A DNA stretch of 64,000 nt, from positions 1 through 64,000 of the forward strand of contig JAREIK010005856.1 of assembly GCA_029783825.1 (NCBI GenBank), in the 5' to 3' direction. Source of the DNA: Sapria himalayana (Eukaryota; Streptophyta; Magnoliopsida; Malpighiales; Rafflesiaceae). This document shows, one piece after another, positions 25,405-39,652 of this stretch. Numbering within the stretch: position 1 is the first letter of the stretch; each line of letters begins with the position of its first letter. A model generated the notes under the pieces. The model did not search any database. It saw only the letters and a list, made by a program, of their open reading frames with translations, and was not told where the DNA came from. The position numbers were made by a program, and so were the translations under genes.

Positions 25405-27728
25405 TCAGGGTTTAGGAGTTAAGTAATTTAAGTATTTATGTATTTTGTGGTTTATAGGTTTTATTTAAATAATTAAATAACAAAAAAAATTCTTCTTAAG
25501 ATTTTTTCTCATTTTCATGGTTATATCCATTGAAAATATTATAATTTTTAATTTTTTTCAAATGTTAATACAATATTTAATTATAATAATCATAAAAATT
25601 AAATATCATGTAAAATAAATATAAATAATTTTATTGATCGATATTATAATACTGATCATAAAATAGATTAATAAACTATTATTAATAAGATAGATATTAA
25701 TTAAAATATATTTGCAAAACCTAAAATGATTCAAACTCAAAGTAAAATATATTACTAAATAATAATTTTTTAGTTTTTTTTTTGATTCTTTTTATAAGCT
25801 TATAAATTTTATTGATGAAGATAAATTATTTAAATTATATTTGTCTCATTCATAATTTTATTTTGCAATTAATATTTTTATAAAAATAAACTAATAAATA
25901 ATTAAAATGAATATTAAAATTATAATGAATACAAATAAAAATGACATTCATGATTAATTATTTAGGGAATACCAGTTTAATGGTTAACGTTTTTAAAGGT
26001 TTTTTCATTTAGGATTTTAGCAATTTATGTTTTTAGGCTTTTAGTGGTTTATACATTTTATTTAAAAAAATAAAATTTCAAAAAAAATTTCTATGATTTT
26101 TTCTTATTTTCATATGTTATAACCTTTGAAAATATAATAATATTTAAAATTTTTTGAAATGTGAACACAATACTTAGTTATAATAATATTAATAATTATA
26201 TATCATATAAATTCAAAAAAGAATTTTATTTATATATATTATAATAATGATCAAAATTAAATGTATAAACTATTGATATTAAGATATATATTAATTAAAA
26301 AATAATTACAAAACCCAAATTGATTCAAAATTATTGTAAAATATATTTCTGGATAACAATTTTTAATTTTTAAATTTTTAATTCTTTTATAAGCATATAT
26401 ATTTTTTATATTATAATTGTCGCACTCATAATTTATTTTGTAATTAATATTTCTATAAAAATATACTAATAAATAATTAAAATGAATATTTAAAATTATA
26501 ATAAATAGAATTAAAAATTAGTTTATTAATTATTAAGTAGTATATAGTGGTTTAATGGTTTATGTATTTTGGCATTATGGGCTTTAAAAGTTTACTGATT
26601 TAACTGTGGATGCATTTAGTGGTTTATAGGTGTTATTTAAAAAAAATATCAAAAAATTTATTTTTTTTATTTTTTGATATTTTCAAAGGTTATAACCTTT
26701 GAAAATATAATAATTTTTAAATTTTTTTCAAAAGTGAATACTATATTTAGTTATAATAATCATTATATTTATATATCATATAAATTCAATATAAATATTT
26801 TTATTATTAAATATTCTAATAATGATCAAAGAATAAATTAATAATCTATTATTAATAAGATAGATATAAATTTAAATATAATTACAAAGCCTAAAATGAT
26901 TTAGAAATAAAGCAAAATATATTACTATATAATATTTTTTTGTTTTGAATTTTATTTCTTTTAAAAAGTTTATCTATATTTTTTTGATGAAAAACAATTA
27001 TATAATTTATATTTGTCTAACTTAATTTATTCTGTAATTAAAAATTATATAAAAATAAATGAATAAATAATTAAGATGAATATTTTAAATTATAATGAAA
27101 AAAATAATATTGAGATTTATTATTTATTATTTAGGTTATACTGGTTTAAAATGATTATCTATTTAGGGTTTTCGAGATTTAGGAGTTATTGATTTACGTA
27201 TTTAGGCATTTAATGGTTTATAGGATTTATTTAAACAATGAAATAACAAAAAAAAATATTTTTGTTATTTTTTCACATTTTCAAAGGTTATAACATTTGA
27301 AAATATAATAATTTTAAAATTTTTTTAAAATGTGAATAAAATATTTAGTAATAATAATCATTATAATTATATATAATATAAACAAGTTATAAATAATTTT
27401 ATTGATAGATATGATATCAATTATCAACAAATAAATTAATAAACTATTATTAATATGATAGATATTAATTAAAATATAATTACAAAACGTAAAATGATTC
27501 AAAATCAATGTAAAATTTATTACTAAATAATAATTTTTTGTTTTTAAATTTTTACTTCTTTTATAAGATTATATTTTTTTATTAAAAGTAAATTATTAAT
27601 ATTATATTTGTCTGACTAATTATTTATTTTGTAATTAATATTTATATAAAAATAAACTAATAAATATTTAAAATGAATATTTAAAATTATAATGAATACA
27701 AATTAAAATTAGATTTAAGATTTATTAT
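25405..27728 (-). repeat. Satellite array, inverted orientation (block 3b)
   Basis: The satellite resumes in inverted orientation, with palindromes near 25,530, 26,120, 26,690 and 27,290 and TTTAGG-type octamer tracts between them. It ends at GATTTATTAT, where the next insert begins. No gene seen. Confidence 0.92.
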
Positions 27729-28299
27729 TGCTGTATATGTAATTTATTTTTTGATAATCTGTTTGTATAACAAAATATTTTTTTTTAATATTTTCATGTA
27801 AGTGCAGGAAAGGAAATATTAAGAGGCTGGGGATTTAACAGTAGCACAATAACAGAGTTCTCGCTAACCGAATAGCAGACCGTAATTGGAGCAGAGCCTG
27901 ACCCGTCTCATGAGCCAACCCGCTCCGGTTAAATGAACTGAAAGAAATTTAAATATAAAATGTTTTGTAATTTTATTTTCGGGTGGCTATTTTTGGACCC
28001 GTGGAAATGTTAATCATTCTCTCTCTTCTCTCTGTGTGATTTATCACGACTATTCTGTGTGCTGCATGCTGTAAGACATTTTTGTTGCCTTAATCTGTAA
28101 CGCAAAAGCTTTTTCTGGAGGATTTAGTTAGTCTTACTGAGCGACTAGCGAACCACGTTATTGTCGGTATTTATTTCTCGTTTTTTGATTCTATCATGGA
28201 TGGTTGCTGAATTGTGATATATATATTGCTTGTTTTATGTTGTTCTGTGTTTCTGTATATCAATCTCACTATCGTGGTAGCACAATTGCCCAACAATCA
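27729..28299. mobile_element. Unclassified ~570-bp insert, solo-LTR candidate
   Basis: The satellite breaks after GATTTATTAT and resumes at ATATGGTATACC, its normal continuation, so this is a discrete insertion of roughly 500-570 bp. Base composition changes sharply, with G+C-rich patches (GACCCGTCTCATGAGCC), a TATA-like TTAAATATAAAATG near 27,950, and a CT-rich stretch with TCTCTCTCTTCTCTCTGTG near 28,020. The insert can be bounded by TG and CA (TGCTGTATATG to CCCAACAATCA), the terminal dinucleotides of LTRs. The candidate 5-bp flanks (ATTAT and TATAT) match only partly, and no primer-binding site is needed in a solo LTR. A non-autonomous element of another class remains possible. Confidence 0.4.
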
Positions 28300-31200
28300 T
28301 ATATGGTATACCAGTTTAATGGATCGATTATTTAGGGGTTTTGTCATTTAGGAGTTTAGCAATTTATGTTTTTAGGCATTTAGTAGTATATAGGTTTTAT
28401 TTATATAAAAAAATAAAAAAAATTTCTTGATTTTTTTTTGATTTTTTTTTTGATTTTCAAAGGTTATAAGCTTTAAAAATAAAATAATTTTTGAAATCTT
28501 TTGAAATGTGAATACCATGTATAATTATATTAATCTTATTAATTATATATCATATAAATTCAATATAAATAATTTTAATGATAGATATTATAATAATGAT
28601 CAAAAACTAAATTAATAAACTATTATTAATAATATAAATATTAATTAAAATATATTTACATAACACAAAATGATTCAAAATAAATTAAAAATATTTTACT
28701 AAATAATAATATTTAATTTTTAAATTTTTCTATCTTTTTATAAGCTTATATTTTTTTATGATTAAAAATACGGATTATGTATTTAGGGGTTTCGGGTTTT
28801 ATGAGCTACTGATTTAAGTAAGTAAACATTTAGTGGTCTATAGGTTTTATTTAAAAAAGAAATAATAAAAAATTTATTTTTTGTATTCTTTCTCATTTTT
28901 TAAGATTAAAACCTTTGAAAATATAATAATTTTTTAATTTTTTTCAAAAGTGAATACAGTATTTATTTATAATAATCATAATAATTATATATCATATAAA
29001 TTCAATATAAACAATTTTATTCATAGATATTATAATAATAATCAAAAAATAAATTAAAAATCTATTATGAATAAGATTGATATTACTTAGAATATAATAT
29101 CAAAACATAAAATGATTCAAAGCAAAGCAAAATATATTACTTAATAATAATTATTTGTTTTAAATTTTTATTCTTTTTATAAGTGTATCTATTTTTTGAT
29201 GAAAAATTATTTATATAAATTATATTTTTAACTCATAATTTTTTTTATAATTAATATATATATATAAATAAAAAACTTAACAATCAAAATGAATTTTTTA
29301 AATTATACTGAAAACAAATAAAAAAGAGATTTATTAATTATTATTTAGGGTATACCGGTTTAAAGGATTATCTATATAGGGGAATCAGGATTTTGTAGTT
29401 TAGTGATTTAAGTGTTTAGGCATTTAGTGATTTATAGGTTTTATTTAAACAATGAAATAACAAAAAAAATATTTTTTTTATTTTTTCACATGTTCGAAGG
29501 TTATAATCTTTGAAAATATAAAAATTTTAAAACTTTTTCAAAAGTGAATACAATATTTAGTTATCAAAATTATTAAATTTATATATCATATAAATTCAAT
29601 ATAAACATTTTTATTGAAAATTATTCTAATAATGATCAAAAAATAAATTAATAATCTATAATTAATAAGATAGATATCAATTAAAATATAATTAAAAAAC
29701 CTAAAATGATTCAGAAGCAAAGCAAAATATATTACTATATAATAATTTTTTGTTTTAATTTTTTTTTATTTTCAAAAGTTTATCTATATTTTTTTGATGA
29801 AAAATAATTAATATAAATTATATTTGTGTAACTCTTAATTTATTTTGTTTTTAATATTTATATAAAAATAAACAAATAAATAATTAAATTGAATATTTAA
29901 AATTATAATGAAAAAAATGAGATTTATTATTTATTATTTAGGGTATACCACCAGTTTAATTTAAATTATATCTGTCTCACTAATAATTTATTTTGTAATT
30001 AATATTTCTATAAAAATAAACTGCTAAATAATTAAAATAAAAATTTAAAATTATACTGAATAAAATTAAAATGAGATTTATGATTTATTATTAATGTATA
30101 CCAGTTTATTGGTTTTGACATTTAGGAGTTTATAGATTTATGTTATTACGCATTTAGTATTTTATAGGTTTTATTTAAACAAAAAAAATAACAAAAAAAA
30201 TTTGTAATATTTTCTCATTTTCAGAGGTTATAACCTATGAAAATATAATAAAATTTAAGATTTTCTGAAATGTGAATACAATATTTAATTATAATAATAT
30301 TAATAATTATATATCATATAAATTCAATAAACAATTTTATTGATAGATATTATAATAATGATCAAAAATTAAATTAATAAACATTTAATAATAAGATAGA
30401 TATTAATTAAAAAATAATTAGAAAACCCAAATTGATTCAAAATTAAAGTAAACTATATTACTGAATAATAATTTTTAATTTTTAAATTTACTTCTTTTAT
30501 AATCGTATATATCTTTTTTGATTAAAATAAATTATTTAAATTATATTGTCGCACTCATAATTTATTTTTAATAAATATTTCTATAAAAATAAACTAATAA
30601 ATAATTAAAATGAATATTTAAATTATAATAAATACAAATAAAAATTATATTTATTAATTATTATGTATTATATAGCGGTTTAATGGTTTATGTATTTAGG
30701 CATTACTAAGTTTAGGAGTTTACTAATTTAATTGTGTATGCATTTAGTAGTTTATTGGTTTTATTTAAAAAATAAAATAACAAAAAATATATTTTTATTA
30801 TTTTTTGATATTTTCAAAGTTTATAACCTTTAAAATATATAATATTTTTAATTTTTTTCAAAAGTGAATTAAATATTTAGATATAATAATCATTATATTT
30901 ATATTTCATATAAATTAAATATAAATAATTTTATTGATAGATATTCTAATAATTATCAAAAATAAAAATAATAATCTATTATTAATAAGATAGATATCAA
31001 TTATAATATAATTACAACCCAAATTGATTCAGAAGCAAAGCAAATATATTACTATATAATAATTTTATTTTGAAAATTTTATTTCTTTTTAAAGTTTATT
31101 TATATTTTTTTGATGAAAAATAATTTATATAATTATATTTGTTTAACTAGTAATTTATTTGTAATTAATATTTATATAAAAATATACAAATAAATATTAA

Positions 31201-34200
31201 AATGAATATTTAAAATTATACTGAAAAAATTTATATTTTTCTTTATTATTTAGGGTATACCGGTTTAATTGAATTATATCTGTTTTACCTAATAATTTAT
31301 TTTGTATTAATATTTATAAAAAAAATTGTTAAAATAATTTAATAAATATTTAAAATTATACTGAATAAAAATTAAAAAAGAGATTTATGAATTATTATTA
31401 ATGTATACTAGTTTATTGGTTTAGTATTTAGATGTTTTGTTATATAAAAGTTTAGTGATTTATGTTTTTAAGGCATTAGTAGTTTATAGATTTTATTTAA
31501 TAATGAATAACGAAAAAAAATTATTTTTGATATTTTTTCACATTTTCAAAGGTTATAACATTTGAAAATGTAATAGTTTTTAAATTTTTTCAAATGTAAA
31601 TATAATATTTAGTTATAATAATATTATAATTATAAGTCATTAAATTCAATATAATAATCACATTACTAGATATTATAATAATGATCAAAAAAAAATTAAC
31701 AAACTATTATTAATAAGATAGATATTATTTAAATATATATTTGCAAAATCTAAATTTATTCTAATCAAAGTAAAAATATTACTTAATAATAATTTTTTTT
31801 AATGTTTTGCTTTTTTATAAGTTTATATTTTTGTTTTTAAAAATAAATTATTAAAATTATATTTGTCTTACTCATAATTTATTTTGTAATTTATAATTCT
31901 ATAATAATAAACTTTTAAATAATTAAAATGAATATTTAAAATTAGAATGAATACAAATAAAATTGAGATTTATTATTTATTATTCAGGATATACCGGTTT
32001 AATGGTTTAAGTATTTATGTGTTTTGTTGTTCAGGAGTTTTGTGATTTAATTGTTAGACCTTTAGTGATTATAGTTTTTTATTTAAACAATGAAAAAAAC
32101 AAAAAATTTAATTTTTTTGATTTTTTTTAATTCTTGAAGGTATAACCTTTGAAAAATATAATAATTTTTAGATTTTTTTAAATGTGAATATAATAATTTC
32201 TTATAATAAGCTTAATAATTTATATAATGTAAACCTAAATATAATAATTTTATTAAAAAATATTATAATAATGATCAATAAATTAATTAATAAACTAGTA
32301 TTAATAAGAATGAGTAAATTAAAATATAATTGTAGATTTTAAAATGATTCAAATCACAATATGTTATATTAATAAAAAATAATTTTTATTTTAAAAAATT
32401 TTGCCGTCTTTTTATAAGCATATTTTTTTGATGAAAAAGACATTATTTAAAATTATATCTGTCTCACTAATAATTTATTTGTAATTAATATTTCTATAAA
32501 AAGAAACTGATAATAGTTTAACATGAATATTTAAAATTATAATGATACTAATAAAAATGAGAATTATGATTTATTATTAGAGTATACTAATTTAATGTTT
32601 TGAGTATTTATAACTTTAGGGATTAGAGTTAAGTCAAGTTAGTATTTAGTCATTTAGTGGTTTATAGGTTTTATGTAAATAATAAAAATAAAATAATTAT
32701 ATTAATCTTACTAACTATATATCATATAAATTAAATATAAATAATTTTAATGATAGATATTATAATAATGATCAAAAATTAAATTATCAAGCTATTATTA
32801 AAAATCTAAATATTAATTAAAATATATTTACATAACAAAAAATGATTCAAAATCAAATCAAAATATAATACTAAATAATAATTTAATTTTTAAATTTTTT
32901 GTTCTTTTTTTAAGCCTATATATTTTTTTGATTTAATATAATATTTAAATATTATTTTGTCTCATTCGAAATTTATTTTGAATTAATTTTGTAAAAAATT
33001 AAACTATAAATAATTAAAATGAATATTTAAAATTATAATAAATAGAAATATAATGAGGATTTATTATTTAATAAGGAGAATATAGTTATTAAAAGGTTTA
33101 TGTATTTAGGGGTTTCGGGATTTATGAGCTTACTGATTTAAGTAAGTAATAATTTACTGATCTATAGGTTTTATTTAAAAAATGAAATAACAAAAAATTT
33201 ATAATTTATTATTTTTCTCATTTTTTAAGGTGATAACTTTTGAAATATAATTATTTTTAAATTTCTTTCAAAAGTGAATACAATATTATTTATAATATCA
33301 TAATAATTACATATCAGTAAATTCAATATAAACAATTTATTGATAGATATTCTAATAATTATCAAAAAATAAATTAAAAATCTATTATGAATAAGATTGA
33401 TATTATTTAAAATATAATATTCAAAACCTAAAATGGATTCAAAAGCAAAGCAAAATATATTACTTGATAATAATTATTTGTTTTTAAATTTTTATTCTTT
33501 TTATAAGCTTATCTATTTTTTGATGAAAAATAATTTTTATAAATTATATTTTAAACTCATAATTTATTTTATAATTAATACAGATATACAAATAAAAAAC
33601 TAAAAATCAAAATGATTTTTTTTAAATTATAATGAAAACAAATAAAAATGAGATTTATTAATTATTATTTAGTGTATACCAGTTTAAAGAATTATCTATA
33701 TAGGGGTATAGAGATTTTGTTGTTTAGTGATTTAAGTGTTTAGGCATTTAGTGGTGTATAGGTTTTATTTAAACAATGAAATAATAAAAAAAATATTTTT
33801 TTTTATTTTTCACATTTTCAAATTTTATAACCTTAGAAAATATAATAATTTTAAATTTTTTTCAATGGTGAATATAATATTTTGTCATAATAATCATTAT
33901 ATTTATATATCATATAAATTCAATATAAAACCATTTTATTATAAATATTATAATAATGATCAAAAAATAAATTATAATTTATTATTAATAAGATATATTC
34001 CATTTAAAATATAATTACAAATATTAAAATGATTCAGAAGCTAAGCAATAATATTTAGTTATAATAATCTTAATAATTATAAGACATTTAAATTCAATAT
34101 AAGTAATTTTATTGATAGATATTATAATAATGATCAAAAATAAATTAATAAACTATTATTTAATAAGATTGATAGCAATTAAAATATAAATGCAAAACCT

Positions 34201-34628
34201 ATAATGTTACAAAATCAAAGTAAAATATATTACTAAATGATAATTGTTTATTTTTAAATTGTACTTCTTTTATAAGCTTATATATATTTTTTAATTAAAA
34301 ATAAATTATTAAAATTATATTTGTCTCATTCTTTATTTTTTTGCAATTAATATTTATATAAAAAAATAAACTAATAAATAATTAAAATGAATATTAAAAT
34401 TTATATGAATGTAAATTAAAATGAGATTTATGATTTATTATATTATGGTATACCGGTTTAATGAATTGTTAATTTAGCGGTTTTGTCATTTAGGAGTTTA
34501 GCAATTTATGTTTTTAGGCATTTGTTTATTGTTTGGTATTTATATAATAAAATAAAAAAACATTTTGATTTTATCTGATTTTCAAAGGTTATAACCTTTG
34601 AAAATAAAATAATTTTTAAAATTTATAT
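28300..34628 (-). repeat. Satellite array, inverted orientation (block 3c)
   Basis: Inverted satellite with palindromes near 28,460, 28,905, 29,500, 30,225, 30,825, 31,550, 32,145, 33,235, 33,815 and 34,590. The duplication-bearing variant appears in reverse near 29,945 and 31,260. Monomers near 32,690 and 34,050 have lost the palindrome by deletion. The orientation flips back inside a monomer at about 34,628. Many monomers show single-base losses relative to other copies. No gene seen. Confidence 0.92.
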
Positions 34629-37600
34629 ACTAGAAAAATTAATTACAAAATAAATTTCGAGTGAGACCCAAATATTATTTAAATAATTTATTTTAATCAA
34701 AATAAATAAGCTTATAAATTGAAGGACAAATTTAAAATTAAATATATTATTTAGTAATATATTTGATTCGATTTTTGAATCATTTTGTTTATGTAAATAT
34801 ATTTTATTAATATAATATTATTAATAATAGTTTATTAATTTAATTTTGATCATTATTATAATATCTATCATTAAAATTATTATATGAATTTAATATGATA
34901 TATAATTAGTAAGATAATAATAGAGTTACCAGTATTCACATTCAAAAAAGTTAATAATTTATTTTATTTTTAAAGGTAATAACCATTGAAAACCAGAAAA
35001 AATCAAAAAAAAAATTTATTTTATTATATAAATAAACCTATAAACCACTAAATACCTAAAAACATAAATTGATAAACTCTTAAATGGCAAAATGCTTAAA
35101 TAATCAAACATTAAACCGGTATACCACATAATAATAAATCATAAATCTCATTTAACTTTGTATTCATTATAATTTTAAATATTCATTTTAATTATTTATT
35201 AGTTTATTTTTATAGAAATATTAATTACAAAATAAATAAGAGAGAGACAACTATAATTTTTAATAATTTATTTTTAATCAAAAAATAAATATAATCATAT
35301 AAAAAAGAAGTATAAATTTAAAAACAAAAATTATTATTTAGTAATATATTTTACTTTGATTTTGAATCATTATATATAGGTTTTACAATTATATTTTAAT
35401 TGCTATTAATCTTATTAATATTAGTTTATTAATTTATTATTCAATCAATTTTATAATATCTAACAATAAAATTACTTATATTGAATTTAAATGTCTTATA
35501 GTTATTAAGATTATTATAACTAAATATTATATTTACATTTGAAAAAAATTTAAAAATTATTATATTTTCAAAGGTTATAACCTTCAAAAATGATAAAAAA
35601 TCACAAAAATTATTTTTTTTATTTTATTATTTAAATAAAATTATAACACTAAATGCTAACATTTAAATATCTAGATTCCTAAACCCCTAAACCCCCTAAA
35701 TACTTAAACCATATAACCTATATAACATAAATAAATCTCATTTTTTATTTGTATTTATATATTTTTAAATATTCATTTTAATTTTTTTTAGTTTATTTTT
35801 ATAAAATAATCACACAAATAAATATACTGAAACAAATAATAATTAAATAAATTATTTTTATGAAAAAATATAAGCTTATAAAATAAACAAAATTTCAAAA
35901 ATTTAAATTTTATTTAGTAATATAATTTACTTTGATTTTGAATTATTTGGGTCGTGCAAATATATTTAATTAATATTTATCTTATTATAATGTTTATTAA
36001 TTTATTTTTGATCATCAAATAATAATATATATTAATAAAATTTTTTATGTTGAATTTACATCAAATATAATTATTAAGATTATTATACTAAGAATTGTAT
36101 TCTTATTTTAGAACTATTAAAAAAATATTATATTTTCAAAGGTTATAACCTTTGAAAATCACGAAAATTCATAAAAAAAAATTTTTTGTTATTTCATTGA
36201 TTAAATAAAACCTATAAACACCTAAATGTGCAAACATATAAATCAATAAATCCTTAACCCCAAAACCATGAAAAAAATTAAACAATTAAATAGGTATACC
36301 ATAAATAATAAATAAGAAATCTCTTTTTATTAGATTCATTATAATTTTAAATATTCATTTTAATTATGTATCAATTTATTTTTATAGAAATAGATTAACT
36401 ACAAAATAAATTATTATTGAAATAGATATAATTTAAATAATTTATTTTTCATCAAAGAAATATATATGCTTATAAAATGAGGCAAAATTTTAAAATAAAA
36501 AATTATTATTTAGTAATATATCTTATTTTGATTTTGAATCATTTTAGATTCTACAATTATATTTTAATTATACATTCTTATTAATACTAGTTTATTAATT
36601 TATTTATTGAGCATTATTATAAATTCTATTAATAAAATTATTATATTTAATTTATATTAATATAATTATTAAGATTATATAACTAAATATTATAATCACA
36701 TTTAAAAAAAATTTAAAATTATTATATTTTCAAAGGTTACAACCTTCAAAAATTAAAAAAATTCAAAAAATTAATTTTTTGTTTTTTAATTCTTTAGATA
36801 ATAACTATATATCACTAAAGGTCCTAATCACTTAAATCACTAAACTCCTAAGCCAAAAACACCTAAATACTTAAACCATTAAACCTGATATATCCTGAAT
36901 AATAAAAATAAATCTCATTTTATTTGTATTCATTATAATTTAAATAATTATTTAATTATTTATTAGTTTATTATTATAGAATTAGAATTACAAAATAAAT
37001 TATGAGTAAGACAAATTAATTTAAATAATTTATTTATAATAAGAAAAATATAAAGTTATAAAAAAAGTAAAACATTAAGAAAATTATTATTAAGAAATAT
37101 ATTTTACTTTGATTTTGAATAAATTTAGATTTAGCAAATATATTTTAAATAATATCTATCTTATTAATAATTGTTTATTAAATTTTTTTTGATCATTATT
37201 ATAATATCTAGCAATGTAATTATTTATATTGAATTTAAATGACTTAAAATTATTAAGATTATTATAACTAAATATTATATCTACATTCAAAAAAAATTTA
37301 AAAATTATTATATTTTTAAAGGTTATAACCTTCAAAAATTAAAAAAATAATAAAAAATAATTTTTTTGTTTTTAACATTGTTTAAAATAAAACTTATAGA
37401 CCACTAAATGCCTGAACACTTAAACCTCTTAAACTCCTAAACACAAAAGCCCCTAAATACTTAACCTTTAAACTCGTAAACCTTAGATATAATTTAAATA
37501 TTTATAAATATCATTACCAAATAAATTATGAGAATACAAATATAATTTAAATAATTTATGTTTCATCAAAAAAAATATAAGCATATAAAAATAAGCAAAA

Positions 37601-39195
37601 ACTAAAAAAAATTATTATTTAGTAATAAGTTTTACTGGATTTTGAATATTTTAGGGTTTGCATTTATATTTTAATTTATATCTATCATATTAATAATAGC
37701 ATATTAATTTAATTTTTTATAATTGATATAATTCCATCATAAAATTGGTTTATATTTAGTTTATCTTTATATAATTATAATGATTATTATTATTAAATAT
37801 TGTATTCACATTTTTAAAATATTTTAAAATTATTATATTTTCAAAGGTTATAAACTTTGAATATGTGAAAAAATATCATAAATATTTTTTTTGTTATTTC
37901 TTTTTTTAAATAAAACCTATAAACCACTAAATGCCTAAAAACATAAATCACTAGAGTCATAAACGAAAAAACCTCTAAATTCTTAAAATATTAAACTGGT
38001 ATACATTAATATAATTCATAAATCTCATTTTAATTTTTATTCTGTATAATTTTAAATTTTATTTTAATTATTTATTTGTTTATTTTTATAGAAATATTAA
38101 TTACAAAATAAATTATTAGTGAGACAGATCTAATTTAAATTAGACTGGTATACCCAAAATAATAAAGAATAAATCTCAATATTATTTTTTTTTATTATAA
38201 TTTTAAATATTCATTTTAATTATTTATTTGTTTATTCTGTATAATGATTATTATAACTAAATATTGAATTCACATTTGACAAAAATTTAAAAATTATTAT
38301 ATTTTCAAATGTTATAACCTTTGAAATATCAAAAATTAAAAAAATATATTTTTGTTATTTTAATTTTTAAATAAAACCTATAAACCACTAAATGCATACA
38401 CAGTAAAATCAGTAAACCCCTAAGGCTCGTAATGCCTAAAAACATAAACCATTAAACCGCTATATGCTACTTAATAATTAAGAAATCTAATTTTTATTCA
38501 ATTTATTATTATTTTAAATATTAATTTTAATTATTTATTAGTTTATTTTTATAGAAATATTTATTACCAAATAAATTTTGTGGGACAAATATAATTTAAA
38601 TAATTTATTTTTAATCAAAAAAAATATATACACTTATAAAAGTAGTAAATATTTAAAAATTAAAATTATTATCCAGTAATATTTTTTACTTTAATTTTGA
38701 ATCAAATTTGGTTTTGTAAATATTTTTTAATTAATATCAATCTTATTATTAATAGTTATTAATTTAATTTTTGATCATTATTATAATATCTATCAATAAA
38801 TATTTATATTGAATTTATATGATATATAAATATTAAAATTATTATAACTAAATATGTATTCCCATTTCAAAAAATTTAAATATTATTATATTTTGAAAGG
38901 TTATAACCTATGAAAATGAGAAAAATTACAATTTTTTTGTTATTTTATTGTTTTAATAAAACATTAAACTACTAAATGCCTAAAACATAAATCGCTAAGC
39001 TTATAAATGACAAATCTTTTAAATACTTAAACTATTAAATTTGTATACATTAATAATAAATCATAAATCTCATTTTAATTTTTATTAAGTATAATTTTAA
39101 ATTTATATTTTAATTATTTATCATTTTATTTTTATAGAAATATTAATTACAAAAAAGTTATTAGTCAGACAGATCTATTTACAAAATTATTTATC
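34629..39195 (+). repeat. AT-rich satellite array, + orientation (block 4a)
   Basis: The array is back in + orientation from TAGAAAAATTAATTAC. Palindromes lie near 34,970, 35,575, 36,145, 36,740, 37,325, 37,850, 38,310 and 38,905. The subtype order matches 1,165-4,034: CAGAAAAAATC, then GATAAAAAATCACAAAA, CACGAAAATTCATAAA, AAAAATTCAAAAAATTAA and so on. Between 38,125 and 39,195 two extra monomers, including the duplication variant, are present that block 1 lacks at this point. No gene seen. Confidence 0.93.
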
Positions 39196-39199
39196 ATTC

Positions 39200-39652
39200 T
39201 ATATGTCTAATCTACTTGCATGTATATATGTCTATCTATATGTGTGTCTATCATCTGTCTATCTATCTATCTATCTTTTTTTATATCAGTTTATTTGTCT
39301 GTCTATCTATTTGTCTATATATCTACCAATCTATATGTCTATATCTATCTATCTAAATATTTTTCTATCTATCTATCTTTCTATCTATCTATCTATTTAT
39401 CTATCTCTCAATCTATGTGGCTACCTATTTGTTTGTCAATCTGTCAATTAGTTGTCTTTCCATATTTCTGTCTATCTATTTATTTATATGTCTATCTATA
39501 TGTCAATCTATCCATCAATCAAACTATCTATCTATATGTTTTTATATCTATTTGTCTGTCTGTCTATTTATCTCTATGTCTGTCTATCTATGTTTCTATC
39601 TATATATCTATCTGTCTATGTATCTATTTATGTATCTATCTATGTATTTAAA
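39200..39652 (+). repeat. (TCTA)n / (TCTG)n degenerate microsatellite
   Basis: About 450 bp of TCTA, TCTG, TCAA and TTTA tetramers (for example TCTATCTATCTATCTA near 39,262 and GTCTGTCTGTCTA near 39,555), diverged but in register. It interrupts a satellite monomer: the left side stops after GACAGATCTATTTAC and the right side resumes at AAAAACAAAAATTTAAATTT, with roughly 60 bp of monomer missing. Long open frames rich in Tyr, Leu, Ser and Ile on the + strand are translations of this repeat, not genes. Confidence 0.93.

Noticed and set aside
20211..34628. One simple inversion of the 14.4-kb block
   Set aside because: The monomer subtypes at the two junctions do not rebuild continuous monomers when the block is flipped back; about 50 and 100 bp would be missing and one subtype does not fit. 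Kept only as a possible part of the history.
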